From assembly GCA_947494205.1 (NCBI GenBank), contig CANLUH010000020.1:1-64000 (forward strand): a stretch of 64,000 nt of DNA, read 5' to 3'. Under the pieces are notes generated by a model. The model worked only from the letters and a program-made list of their open reading frames with translations, ran no database searches and was not told the DNA's origin. This document shows positions 50,126 through 59,874 of the stretch, piece by piece. Source of the stretch: an uncultured Flavobacteriaceae bacterium (GTDB taxonomy: Bacteria; Bacteroidota; Bacteroidia; Flavobacteriales; Flavobacteriaceae). Position 1 is the first letter of the stretch; each line of letters begins with the position of its first letter. Position numbers and translations under genes: made by a program.

Positions 50126-50809
50126 ATGTCTAAGACCATTTTAGAATTTAAAAACGCCTCTATTTATCAAAGTGAAAGTTTAGTACTTTCTAATGTTAAT
50201 GTACAAGTAGACAAAGGTGATTTTGTATACTTAATTGGTAAAACGGGTTCTGGTAAAAGTAGTTTTATGAAAACACTTTATGCCGATTTACCTTTAAAAG
50301 AAGGAGATGGTAGTATTGTAGATTTTAATTTAAAAACATTAAAAGAAAAAGACATTCCTTTTTTACGTCGTAAACTAGGTGTTGTTTTTCAGGATTTTAA
50401 ATTGTTAACGGACCGTACTATAAATGATAATTTATTATTTGTTTTAAAAGCAACAGGTTGGAAAGACAAAAATGCTATGAGTTCTAGAATTGAAGCGGTT
50501 TTAGATAAAGTAGGCATGAAAACCACTGGTTTTAAATTCCCTCATGAGTTATCTGGTGGAGAGCAGCAACGTATTGCTATTGCCCGTGCATTATTAAACG
50601 AGCCAGAGCTTATTTTAGCAGATGAGCCAACAGGAAACCTAGATCCCCAAACTAGTGTTGAAATCATGGAAGTATTACAGGAAATTAATAAAAATGGTAA
50701 TACTATTTTAATGGCAACGCATGATTATGCTTTGTTGTTAAAATATCCTAGCAAGACATTAAAGTGCGACGAGAACCAAGTGTTTGAAGTGGTACAAAGA
50801 CGTAGTTAA
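50126..50809 (+). CDS. ftsE: Cell division ABC transporter ATP-binding protein FtsE
   Basis: A 227-residue ABC ATPase with Walker [10 protein letters not shown] (38-46), Q-loop VVFQDFKLL, signature LSGGEQQR (142-149) and Walker B ELILADEP (161-168). Length and sequence fit FtsE, which with FtsX links septal-wall hydrolases to division. ftsX is not adjacent; an identity as a LolD-like ATPase is possible. It converges on the glycosyltransferase gene with a 3-base gap. Confidence 0.85.
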   Translation: MSKTILEFKNASIYQSESLVLSNVNVQVDKGDFVYLIGKTGSGKSSFMKTLYADLPLKEGDGSIVDFNLKTLKEKDIPFLRRKLGVVFQDFKLLTDRTINDNLLFVLKATGWKDKNAMSSRIEAVLDKVGMKTTGFKFPHELSGGEQQRIAIARALLNEPELILADEPTGNLDPQTSVEIMEVLQEINKNGNTILMATHDYALLLKYPSKTLKCDENQVFEVVQRRS

Positions 50810-50812
50810 ATC

Positions 50813-52279
50813 TTACTTGTTTAATTCTATTAAATAACCATCACTTTTAACACTATTAATAGAATCTTTTACAATTCCGCCATTCGCTTTTAAGTAATTT
50901 AAAATGTACTCTTGTTCAGAGATTTTATCATGTTTAAACTTGTAGTTATGAGCAAAAATAAACCACACATTTCCTTTAAGTCTATCTAACTCAGCATCGT
51001 TATTTTTAAAGTTTTTTCTATTAATTCCACCAAGTATTGTTTCATTTTTAAAATTTAAATACCCAATTTTATTATAAAAATCGAAGACATCTTGATTTTT
51101 AGCATAAACGAATATCTTATCTTCTGGTTTTATGTTGTCTATTATATAATTGTACACGGGTTTAATTTCTTCTCGCTTTATAGGCATTCGTTTCCATAAC
51201 AAACCTGCGGATATAACTATTGGAAATAATGTTGCCACTAATACTATATTATAATTAAACTTTTGTTTGCCATAATCTAGTATGCTATTTAAACCATAAC
51301 CTATGGTTATAAGATATAAAGGTACTTGATACAATACTAATCTAGAGGCAAATGGATAGAGTTTTAATGCCGACAATATTAAATGTAATACAATAGGAAA
51401 TACAACTAAAAAACAGAGTTTATAGGCTCGTTTTTTTAACATAGCAGCTACACTAAACACATACAAGCCTAACATTAGCATATATATGTAATAATGTGCT
51501 ACAAACCCCAGTAAGTAAGTAAAAATAGTTTTAAACGTTTGCCATAACCAACTCCAAAAATCTACCGAAAATGGATTACTAGGCATAAAAGCAAATTGCC
51601 AGTACCGCGTCATTAACTCCGCACTTGGATGTTTATAAATAAATAATACATAATATGCAATAAAGGCAGTTACCCAAAATAGACTTGGCAATACTAAGCT
51701 TTTAATCTTTTCTTTTTCGAAAACTAAAGTATAACAGCCTAATACAAATAAAACAAGAACGGTAATATTAGAAATAAATAGACTTAGCACACCAACTGTA
51801 ATTAACACTAAATGTTTTGTGCTTTTTGTTTTATAAGGTTTAAAAAACACATAGTACAGTAATAGTATTACCATAACATCTATGCTGTATTGTTTTACTT
51901 CGGATGCGTAATAAATTAAGCGTGGAGACAAACAAAATAAGGCTGTTGTGTACCAAGTAAACATGTTATTATTAGTTAGCAGTTTTGTTACTTTTACAAC
52001 AAGTATTATGGCTAATAAAAAGGCTATTAACGGGAGCAATCGCAATGTTAATTCGTTAGCTCCAAATAACTGAATACTAAGCTTCTCTATCCATAAAAAC
52101 AAAACAGGAGCGACCTGTCCGCTATCTAATGGCTGTGTTAACCCTAAATAATCTCGATCTAAAATATTTAATGCCAATTTAGCTTCATCTAACCAAATAC
52201 TTCTATTAAATAAGTATTGATATGATGCTATTGAAAAACCAATAACTGTAGTTATAATAATGGCTAGGTTTTTTTTCAA
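50813..52279 (-). CDS. GT39/GT-C type membrane glycosyltransferase
   Basis: A 488-residue multi-pass membrane protein. A first transmembrane helix is followed by a conserved acidic loop (SIWLDEAKLALNILDRDY) typical of GT-C glycosyltransferases that use polyprenyl-phosphate sugars, then about ten hydrophobic segments and a short soluble C-terminus. It uses a TTG start one base after the stop of the upstream gene, with no nearby ATG. It probably decorates a surface glycan or protein. Confidence 0.78.
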   Translation of the reverse strand: MKKNLAIIITTVIGFSIASYQYLFNRSIWLDEAKLALNILDRDYLGLTQPLDSGQVAPVLFLWIEKLSIQLFGANELTLRLLPLIAFLLAIILVVKVTKLLTNNNMFTWYTTALFCLSPRLIYYASEVKQYSIDVMVILLLYYVFFKPYKTKSTKHLVLITVGVLSLFISNITVLVLFVLGCYTLVFEKEKIKSLVLPSLFWVTAFIAYYVLFIYKHPSAELMTRYWQFAFMPSNPFSVDFWSWLWQTFKTIFTYLLGFVAHYYIYMLMLGLYVFSVAAMLKKRAYKLCFLVVFPIVLHLILSALKLYPFASRLVLYQVPLYLITIGYGLNSILDYGKQKFNYNIVLVATLFPIVISAGLLWKRMPIKREEIKPVYNYIIDNIKPEDKIFVYAKNQDVFDFYNKIGYLNFKNETILGGINRKNFKNNDAELDRLKGNVWFIFAHNYKFKHDKISEQEYILNYLKANGGIVKDSINSVKSDGYLIELNK

Positions 52280-52280
52280 T

Positions 52281-53711
52281 TTAAAGCGATTTTAATTTAA
52301 TTTTTAAAGTACTATATATTTTATGAAGCTTCCATTTTTTAATTTTTAAATATCTATTCTTAGAAACACTTGGATTAATCGGTAATTTCATAACAGCTTC
52401 ATTATTGTCACTTAAATATGCTATTATCGCGTTATACAATTCATTATCCAAACGATCACGTTTAGATCTATTTACACCAAGCATTATATCTAGTAATACT
52501 CTTGAGTTATATGGACTCATTACGGTTACACCTAAAGCTTTATTTTGCGACTTTGCTTTACCATGTACAATGCCCATAAATTGTTCCCATAAAAAAACAT
52601 CTAGTAGACTATATTTTAAGCGTTCTAATCTTTTTTTATTGTGCTTTAACCATGAATTGTATTGCTTTGTTATAAAAGGATTTAATTCGAAGAAATTAAC
52701 AATATTAAGATTCTTAGCAGTAATCCATTTTAAATAATAAAACCCGTTACGACCAATTTCGCTAATATTCCCATTTATAATCACACGCCCTTCCACCTGA
52801 TCTGGGGTTAAAAAAAGAGGGAAATCTAAACTCTTTTCGTAACTAGAATCAAAATCCTCTTTTTTAAGTTCGTGGTCTTCTACTATACTAAATCCTTTAT
52901 TATAGATACCTACTAATTCTTTAGAGATTACTAAATCGTTGTCATCTGCCTTCATACTACTAAAACGTGTTACAAAGTAATTACAATCTAGACCTAGACT
53001 TGCTAAAAACAATACTCTACTGTCGTAACCAGCAGTTACAGGCAAACATATTTTATGGCGTAATGCAATAGCTTTTAAATATCCTTTTAGCATTGTAGCT
53101 ACCTTAACAGCCGCATCGTCTACACCAATTGCACTAACTTTTTTATTGGGATAAAACCGCTTAACTGATTTTTTTTTAAGATTTATATAATGATTGGCAT
53201 ATAAGTGTTTTACGTTTTTTACATGTGTTGTATTATCTATAAATAACTTCAACTTGTTAAACTCTTTAGAGTTGTAATACCCAATGGCTTCTGGATTATC
53301 GTGAGGAATTAAAGGTGTATTACGTTCTAATAATTTTACTTGAGAACCAAAGGCTGTGTAATCTGTAGTATAGTAAATTTCAGATTGTGCACAGGCATCA
53401 TTAAACAGAATACAATGCTCTGTATCCTTATATATAAAAACATACTGCCCATAATACTTAGAGACTTCTATTAAAAGCTCCTCTATAGTTTCTGTTTTTA
53501 ATAATGCATCTAATATCTCTTGGTTTGACAATTCTGGAGTCTCAAAACTAAAAACTTCTCCTAAAAGGTAACATGTTTTTTCTGCCCTTGAACTTGTAGT
53601 AAATTGTAATAGATTACTGTATTGCAAAAAGTAGCCACCGATGTTAACTTCTTTAAAGTTTTCGATTAACTGAAATTGCAAACTAGTAAGTAAAAACTGC
53701 TTCTTAAACAT
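52281..53711 (-). CDS. Asparagine synthase-like protein in polysaccharide locus
   Basis: A 476-residue protein. The first ~180 residues keep a remnant of the glutaminase-like fold (YYGQYVFIYKDTEHCILFND) but lack the N-terminal catalytic Cys. The rest is the ATP-pyrophosphatase (adenylating) domain, with the PP-loop LPVTAGYDSRVL near residue 225 in place of the usual SGGLDS. Such proteins in surface-polysaccharide loci are thought to add an amine or form an amide, but no activity is established. It is translated just before the GT39 gene. Confidence 0.78.
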   Translation of the reverse strand: MFKKQFLLTSLQFQLIENFKEVNIGGYFLQYSNLLQFTTSSRAEKTCYLLGEVFSFETPELSNQEILDALLKTETIEELLIEVSKYYGQYVFIYKDTEHCILFNDACAQSEIYYTTDYTAFGSQVKLLERNTPLIPHDNPEAIGYYNSKEFNKLKLFIDNTTHVKNVKHLYANHYINLKKKSVKRFYPNKKVSAIGVDDAAVKVATMLKGYLKAIALRHKICLPVTAGYDSRVLFLASLGLDCNYFVTRFSSMKADDNDLVISKELVGIYNKGFSIVEDHELKKEDFDSSYEKSLDFPLFLTPDQVEGRVIINGNISEIGRNGFYYLKWITAKNLNIVNFFELNPFITKQYNSWLKHNKKRLERLKYSLLDVFLWEQFMGIVHGKAKSQNKALGVTVMSPYNSRVLLDIMLGVNRSKRDRLDNELYNAIIAYLSDNNEAVMKLPINPSVSKNRYLKIKKWKLHKIYSTLKIKLKSL

Positions 53712-54107
53712 CGACTATTACTTTGCGCTCTAAATCATTTTTGCGTCTATGAGTATTATGGGCTTTATACTGTCGCAATTTACTATTTTAACATGAATAA
53801 TAGACTACATCAATATGTTCTTATTTTAAGAATAAAATTGTAGATTTATAACAATATTCAAAGTGGATAGAATGGTTATTTATAGTTTTCGTTTTAATAT
53901 AGTTTTCACTTTTTTAATAGTTTTATTAAATATAATTTATTTTTTTATATAAAAGCACTCAATAAAAGAGATTAAAAGTTTAAATATCCGCTGAAAAATA
54001 TTTTTGTAAGAAATGTCAAACAAGCCTAACATCTATTTGTAAAAAAAGTGATTTTTATGTTGCTTTTCACATTATAAAAAATGTACTTTTATCGCATATA
54101 TAATGGT
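53712..54107. other. AT-rich intergenic region between divergent polysaccharide genes
   Basis: This is about 400 bases with long A/T runs and one small hairpin (TTCTTATTTTAAGAA near 53818-53832). At its right end a TTG (54060-54062) and TACTTTTA (54084-54091) could form the promoter of the GT2 gene. No gene or structured RNA was recognised. Confidence 0.4.
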
Positions 54108-54983
54108 ATGATTTCTGTATTGATCCCCACATATAACTACGACATTAGTATACTTATACAAGCGGTGCATAAGCAATTAACTGCTAACATTACTGATTTT
54201 GAAATTATTGTACTCGAAGATGGTAGTAAAAAATCTATAAACACAGATAGCCATTTAACAAATACTCAAGTTTTAATTCATAAAGAAAATATAGGTCGTG
54301 TAAGTGCTAGACAATTCTTGGCAAGTAAAGCCAAGTATGATTGGCTTTTGTTTTTAGATGCCGATGTTATTCCTAAAAAGACATCTTTTATTCATGATTA
54401 CTTACTACAAACAAAACTAGGGTACGATGTTATTTTTGGTGGATTCGCATACTACAAAACTAAACCTAAAAAAAATTATGTTTTACGTTGGAAGTATGGT
54501 AAAACAAAAGAACAAGTTCCTGCTGTTATAAGAAATGATAATCCTTATAAAGTTATTATTTCTGCTAATTATTTAATAAAAAAAACTGTTTTCGAAACTA
54601 TTAACGCAAACATGAAAGGTAAAGGTTATGGTTACGATAACTACTTTGGAGCCTTATTAAAGCGTCATCGTATTAAAGTATTACATACAGATAACGAAGT
54701 ATACCATTTAGGTATTGAAAGGAGTAGCGATTATTTAAAGAAAAAAGAACAAGCCGCCGAAACTTTAATTAAACTTCACCGTTCTAACACCATAACATCT
54801 CATAGTAATGATTTACTATCTTTATATATAAAGTTGAAACGCTATCATTTAATTTCACTTTTTAGTGTATTATATAAAGTATTAAAACCAATAATGCGTT
54901 TTAATTTAACAAGTGGTTATCCTATAATTGAAGTGTTACAGTTTTATAAAATTTCTTATATGTGTTATGCTTCTAAAAAATAG
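54108..54983 (+). CDS. Glycosyltransferase family 2
   Basis: A 291-residue GT-A enzyme. It begins MISVLIPTYNYDISILIQAV, with ILEDGSK-like acidic residues and the metal-binding DADVIP (DxD). The start is ATG 54108, which gives the canonical GT2 N-terminus; an ATG at 54081 lies in the likely promoter. It transfers an activated sugar to a surface-glycan intermediate; donor and acceptor are unknown. Confidence 0.87.
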   Translation: MISVLIPTYNYDISILIQAVHKQLTANITDFEIIVLEDGSKKSINTDSHLTNTQVLIHKENIGRVSARQFLASKAKYDWLLFLDADVIPKKTSFIHDYLLQTKLGYDVIFGGFAYYKTKPKKNYVLRWKYGKTKEQVPAVIRNDNPYKVIISANYLIKKTVFETINANMKGKGYGYDNYFGALLKRHRIKVLHTDNEVYHLGIERSSDYLKKKEQAAETLIKLHRSNTITSHSNDLLSLYIKLKRYHLISLFSVLYKVLKPIMRFNLTSGYPIIEVLQFYKISYMCYASKK

Positions 54984-55000
54984 ACCTCAACAATTTTAAT

Positions 55001-55426
55001 TTATTCTGTACTCTTTTTTGCGATTACAAAATCTTGAAAATCTCTAATATAATCGTCTTCATTATAAACCTCTGAAGCTAATACTAAACAAACAGCTCCC
55101 GAAGAAAAATTTTCTAACTCACGCCAAATACCTGGTACAATTAAAAGGCCTTTATTAGGTTTATTAAGCGTTACTGTTTTTGTATTTTTTCCGTCTTTTA
55201 ATATCACATCAAAACTACCACTTAATGGCACTAAAAATTGTTTTAAGTTTTTATGTGCATGTCCACCTCGATAGGCATCGATAGGAACATCGTATAAGTA
55301 ATATACACGCTCTATTTTAAACGGTATACAGTCTTTTTCTATAACCGACAAATTTCCTCTTCCGCCCTCATCTACTATTCTTGGTATGTCTATAACTCTA
55401 GTAGAATCGATTGTATTCTTTTTCAT
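55001..55426 (-). CDS. dTDP-sugar 3,4-ketoisomerase (FdtA/QdtA family)
   Basis: A 141-residue cupin. The family block is clear: RGNLSVIEKD, PFKIERVYYLYDVP and RGGHAHKNLKQFLVPLSGSF, with the active-site His residues. The enzyme converts dTDP-4-keto-6-deoxyglucose to the 3-keto isomer, the step before transamination by an FdtB/QdtB enzyme. That partner is 7 kb away at 62.2 kb, while FdtA lies 23 bases after a GT4 gene. Whether the product is of the Fuc3N or Qui3N series cannot be told. Confidence 0.9.
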   Translation of the reverse strand: MKKNTIDSTRVIDIPRIVDEGGRGNLSVIEKDCIPFKIERVYYLYDVPIDAYRGGHAHKNLKQFLVPLSGSFDVILKDGKNTKTVTLNKPNKGLLIVPGIWRELENFSSGAVCLVLASEVYNEDDYIRDFQDFVIAKKSTE

Positions 55427-55449
55427 TTACATTACTATTTTTTCTTATT

Positions 55450-56556
55450 CTAAAGCGCTTCTATATAGTGTTTCCAATCTTTAGCTATACTATCCATAGA
55501 AAAGCGCGCAATACTTTGTTTAGCATTTTGTTTACAGGTTTGGTATAATTGCTCATCTTCTACCAACCTATTCATAGCTTCTGCAAAAGCATTAGCATTA
55601 TAATTTTCTACAAGTAAACCATTTCCCCCATTAACAATTACTTCTTTTGGTCCCGATTTACAATCTACAGCAACAACTGGTGTTTCAAGCGATAATGATT
55701 CTATTAAAACCATAGGAAACCCTTCATGCCTACTCGTTAACACTGTAAATCTAGCATTTCTTACTAAATTAGAAGGGTTAACAACGTAACTTTTAAAAAC
55801 AACGTCTGTTTTTAAATTTAATTGCTCTGCATAATCCTTTATTTCTTCTATATTTTCGCCGTCTCCCAATATAAGTAACTTATAATGTAATGAAGATAAT
55901 TTAGACTGTTTGTAAGCTTCTAATAACAGTTTTAAATTCTTGTGTTTATCATTTATTCTTCCAAAAAAGATAATGTATTGATCTAAATTTAAAGTGTCTG
56001 GCGTAGCACTATCATTTTTAGCATTCGCAGCTTCAGTATCGAAAGCATTATAAATGGTATCAATAGTGTTTAATTTAAATTTATGCTTAAACTTATCTCG
56101 TGCTTCTTTAGAAACAGCAACCATATTTTCGTTCTTGTACAACCATCTACTTAACCAATTATACTTAGAGAATACATGGCTCGTTTTATAATTATGAATA
56201 GCATAAATTACTCGTACATTTTTATACACAAATTTACTCACTAAAAAGGCTCTGTAAGCAGAAACTCTTGCACGATTATCTATAACACAATCAAATTGAT
56301 GTTGCTTTAAATATTGTTTAAATTTACGAAGCCTGTCTATTCTTCCTAAAAAAGTATCATTACTATCTTTTAAAGCACCCAAATTAAAAAGTGTTCCTCT
56401 ATAATCGTATTCCACTTTATTTAAAACACTAACAATATGCACATTATAACCTAAACCATGTAACATTTTAGACAGTGTTGCCGATGCTTTTTGCGCACCA
56501 CCTCTTCCTAATGAAGAAACGACTATACATATCTTTTTTTTATTGTTACTTTGCAT
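55450..56556 (-). CDS. Glycosyltransferase family 4
   Basis: A 368-residue GT-B enzyme with the N-terminal Gly-rich loop (SLGRGGAQKASATLSKML), a C-terminal nucleotide-binding domain (IIFFGRINDKHKNLKLLLEA) and the EX7E-type motif (SRHEGFPMVLIESLSLETPV). It is upstream of fdtA in the same operon. A TAAGTTTG motif (56570-56577, minus) is a possible -7 element, in the 47-base region shared with the divergent next gene. Confidence 0.9.
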   Translation of the reverse strand: MQSNNKKKICIVVSSLGRGGAQKASATLSKMLHGLGYNVHIVSVLNKVEYDYRGTLFNLGALKDSNDTFLGRIDRLRKFKQYLKQHQFDCVIDNRARVSAYRAFLVSKFVYKNVRVIYAIHNYKTSHVFSKYNWLSRWLYKNENMVAVSKEARDKFKHKFKLNTIDTIYNAFDTEAANAKNDSATPDTLNLDQYIIFFGRINDKHKNLKLLLEAYKQSKLSSLHYKLLILGDGENIEEIKDYAEQLNLKTDVVFKSYVVNPSNLVRNARFTVLTSRHEGFPMVLIESLSLETPVVAVDCKSGPKEVIVNGGNGLLVENYNANAFAEAMNRLVEDEQLYQTCKQNAKQSIARFSMDSIAKDWKHYIEAL

Positions 56557-56603
56557 TGGTTATTTTTAGCAAACTTATTTAATATTTGCAACAAATATAG
56601 TGA

Positions 56604-57746
56604 ATGAAGATTTTATTAATAGGAGAATATAATTCCTCTCATTATACATTAAAAGAAGGTTTAGAAGCCTTAGGACACGATGTTCTTGTTGTGGGTAATG
56701 GTGATGGGTTTAAAAACAGAACTGTAGATATTAATTTTAAAGTTAGATTTACTGAAGGATTCTCTTTCTACATTAAAAGAGCACTTTATAAGTTGTTTAA
56801 AATTGACCTGACCTCGTTAGATATTAAACGACAGTTTAACACCTATAAATCTCAATTTAAAGGATTCGATATTGTTCAGTTAATTAACGAAAGTCCTTTT
56901 AAGGCTAACCCGTCTATTGAAACTAAATTATTACAATACATTTTTAATAATAATCCCAATGTATTCCTTTTATCCTGTGGTACCGATTACGTAAGTGTTA
57001 AGTATGCGAGCGAACGTAAATTTAGATACTCTATTCTGGATCCTTATTACGAAGGCAGGGGAACAAAAAAAATGTTTTGGCACGCTTTAATGTACTTAAC
57101 ACCGCCTTATGTTAAGCTGCATCAATTTGTTTATAATAATATAAAAGGGGTTTTGGCTTCAGACTTTGATTACGATATTCCTCTAGTAAATCACAATAAA
57201 TACTTAGGTCTTGTGCCTAACCCGATTAATATAGAAACCATTAAATATATTGATTTAGAAGTTACTGGTAAGATTGTTATTTTTCATGGTATTAATGAAA
57301 AAAACTATTACAAAAAAGGGAATGATATTTTTGAAGATGCTCTAAATATTATAAGTAAAAAGTATAGTGATCGTATTGAAATTATTACCGTAAGAAGTGT
57401 GCCTTATAACGAGTATATAAATGCTTATAATAAAGCACATATTTTATTAGATCAAGTATTTGCTTACGACCAAGGTTTTAATGCGCTTGAAGCTATGGCA
57501 AAAGGTAAAGTTGTCTTTACTGGTGCTGAGCAAGAATGGTTAGATTATTATAACGTTAAAGCAGACACTATAGCTATTAACGCACTCCCAGATGCTGAAA
57601 GTATCGCCCAAAAATTAGAATGGCTAATCTTAAACCCTCATAAAATTTTAGAGATTTCTAAAAATGCTCGTGCTTTTGTTGAAAGAGAGCACAACTATGT
57701 TAAGTGTGCGCAACTGTATTTGGATAAGTGGATTGAGAAAATTTAG
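56604..57746 (+). CDS. GT-B fold glycosyltransferase
   Basis: A 380-residue protein starting MKILLIGEYNSSHYTLKEGL. It resembles family 1/4 transferases with HEGINEKNYYKKGND-like nucleotide loop (FHGINEKNYYKKGNDIFE) and a C-terminal acidic region (AYDQGFNALEAMAKGKVV). The canonical EX7E is only partly matched. It is divergent from the GT4 gene and followed by the OLD-family ATPase on the other strand. Confidence 0.82.
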   Translation: MKILLIGEYNSSHYTLKEGLEALGHDVLVVGNGDGFKNRTVDINFKVRFTEGFSFYIKRALYKLFKIDLTSLDIKRQFNTYKSQFKGFDIVQLINESPFKANPSIETKLLQYIFNNNPNVFLLSCGTDYVSVKYASERKFRYSILDPYYEGRGTKKMFWHALMYLTPPYVKLHQFVYNNIKGVLASDFDYDIPLVNHNKYLGLVPNPINIETIKYIDLEVTGKIVIFHGINEKNYYKKGNDIFEDALNIISKKYSDRIEIITVRSVPYNEYINAYNKAHILLDQVFAYDQGFNALEAMAKGKVVFTGAEQEWLDYYNVKADTIAINALPDAESIAQKLEWLILNPHKILEISKNARAFVEREHNYVKCAQLYLDKWIEKI

Positions 57747-57866
57747 ATTATAAGTTTTTTTTTAGAATAGGTATAAAATCACAAAAAGCATATATAGAAA
57801 TGTATAGACTTTTGTTTATTCCTTACTCATATCTGTTCTTATTTCTAAACTAGAATTAGCGTTTTT

Positions 57867-59600
57867 TTATTTATTCGATATTTCTTCTATACTATCAAGC
57901 TCCAAAAATGAAGCTAATTTAATAGGAAAGAAAGACTCATCAAAATTGTCAATCTCGTTTAATTTTGTCCAAATCCCAATACTATTTTTGTCATTACTCT
58001 CATATCCTATAACCGCTTCAAGTTTTGGTATATTGAAGTGCAAATTATCTAAGTGAGCATTTTTGATTAAATTCCAATTAATTGTTATCATACCTCGACT
58101 ATTTGAACTTCTAGCATCTCCATTTTCATTAAGATACAAATCACTTTCTTTCAAATCTTCTATTGTTTCGAAATTATTTAATTGACCAATAAAATTTTCG
58201 GTAAAATCTAAATCGTTAATAACAAAGTATTCTAATCCAAAATGCTTACATAAATCGATAAGCAACAAAGCTGTAGCTTTACCGTGATGAGGAACTATGC
58301 TTATATTTCTAAAATTCAAATATGATTTTGAATAATTCACGTCATCAATAATACTTTTTACCAATTTTTCAATTACAAAGTTATATGCAAGTAAGTCATT
58401 AGCTCCTTCAACAAGAATAACTTTTCTGCTAAATAAAATCTTATTTAAATTCGGTTCAATTGATTTTATATAACTATTGTAATTTTCTAAAGAAATTATG
58501 GGTTCTACATTAGGGCTAAAATCGTCTAGTTCATTGTACTTATTAATTGTTCTTTTTTCCGTTTCATCAAATTCTAATCGTATGATACTTTTGGTGTCAA
58601 AAATATCTATCATTTTATCTGAATGAGTCGTATAAATAACTTGATGACCTTTTAAAGCTAAAGGACACAAAACCATTTTGTAGAAATAATCTTGATGATT
58701 TTCATGTAAAAAACTTTCAGGTTCTTCGAATAAGAACAAACACTTATCTTCAGTATTTGATTCAGCTATTGCTTGAATTACAGCCATAACAAACATTGAA
58801 ATATAACCATCTCCAAATTGACTAAGAGGAATTTGTTTTTCATCATCACCGTTTAAGCCTATTTTAAAAACCATTTGAAGAAATATATCTTCGTAATTAG
58901 GTAACCCGAATTCAACGTGACAATTATTATTTCTTAAATTATTAATATAGTTTAATTTTATTTTTGATATAAATTCTTTTAAATCAGAATTCTCAAGAAC
59001 GGTTTCAGTTGCTCTTTTTGTCTCTGAATTAAAAACATCTTTTTTTGCAGACATTTCAGAATCACCTTCAACAAGTTTTTTTATGTGTTTAGCCAAGAAA
59101 GATGTTAAATTTCCCCAACTAGTCTTCTTAGTTGAAATCTCTTCCTTAATATTATGAAAGTTAATATAGAAGATATTAAAATATTTATTTGCTCCGAATG
59201 CATCCCAATTAGTGTCTTCATAATTTGGTTTTAGGTAAATAAATTTAGCGTTCTCAATTTCTCTCCCATCTGTATGTATTTCAAGTTTACTATAACCACT
59301 TAAATCAGCTAATTTTCCATTATATTTTGGTTCACGAGAACTTTCTGTTAGTACTATAATTTCTGGGATATTATTTATATCTCGATTATAGAAATCATTA
59401 ATAGTGAAAGTATCTTTTGTTGTGTATTTATTACCAACACCATAAAGTATTGAATTCATTAAATTTGTTTTTCCTGAATTATTATAACCAATGATAGATA
59501 TTGGTTTTAGGTAATTTTTATCAGGAAACCTAAAAACCTGACGTTCTTTAAAAGACCTATAATTTTCTATTGAAATTGTATTTATTCTTATCTCAGACAT
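57867..59600 (-). CDS. OLD-family AAA ATPase with TOPRIM nuclease domain
   Basis: A 577-residue protein with an N-terminal AAA ATPase (Walker A GYNNSGKT at 38-45; a LSQFGDGYISMF signature-like segment; Walker B LFLFEEPESFLHENH near 287) and a C-terminal TOPRIM domain (LVEGANDLLAYNF near 393, NDLDF near 462). This is the class 1 OLD architecture, linked to phage exclusion and DNA cleavage. No UvrD-like helicase (as in Gabija) or other partner lies next to it. It is a single gene in a polysaccharide locus, probably acquired by transfer. Confidence 0.87.
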   Translation of the reverse strand: MSEIRINTISIENYRSFKERQVFRFPDKNYLKPISIIGYNNSGKTNLMNSILYGVGNKYTTKDTFTINDFYNRDINNIPEIIVLTESSREPKYNGKLADLSGYSKLEIHTDGREIENAKFIYLKPNYEDTNWDAFGANKYFNIFYINFHNIKEEISTKKTSWGNLTSFLAKHIKKLVEGDSEMSAKKDVFNSETKRATETVLENSDLKEFISKIKLNYINNLRNNNCHVEFGLPNYEDIFLQMVFKIGLNGDDEKQIPLSQFGDGYISMFVMAVIQAIAESNTEDKCLFLFEEPESFLHENHQDYFYKMVLCPLALKGHQVIYTTHSDKMIDIFDTKSIIRLEFDETEKRTINKYNELDDFSPNVEPIISLENYNSYIKSIEPNLNKILFSRKVILVEGANDLLAYNFVIEKLVKSIIDDVNYSKSYLNFRNISIVPHHGKATALLLIDLCKHFGLEYFVINDLDFTENFIGQLNNFETIEDLKESDLYLNENGDARSSNSRGMITINWNLIKNAHLDNLHFNIPKLEAVIGYESNDKNSIGIWTKLNEIDNFDESFFPIKLASFLELDSIEEISNK

Positions 59601-59874
59601 TAGTTAATTAAATTTTATTAATTCAGCTTTATTCAGAAATACAATAAAGAATAAACAATACTAAATCCATTACGGAAATCCGCAACAACATTAATTTATC
59701 TTGTAGGGAAGAATGATTTAAATATAAACCTTTTATAACGTAGATAAAGAAGAATACGACAACTATTAGTTAATCGGGTACAAACACCTGATAACCTTCA
59801 GTTTATTAAATAAAAATTGTAATTTAATTGGGTTTCGACTGCGCTCAACCTGACAGCCTCGTTTCTTTATTATA
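59601..59874. other. Gene-free region upstream of the OLD-family gene
   Basis: These AT-rich bases hold the leader of the OLD-family gene and, at 59838-59855, a copy of the dispersed ACTGCGCTCAACCTGACA element also found at 46816. No gene or terminator was recognised. It may be a junction left by insertion. Confidence 0.45.

Noticed and set aside
57867-59600. Gabija (GajA) defence system
   Set aside because: A GajB helicase would have to be adjacent; the neighbours are a glycosyltransferase and a PhyH oxygenase.
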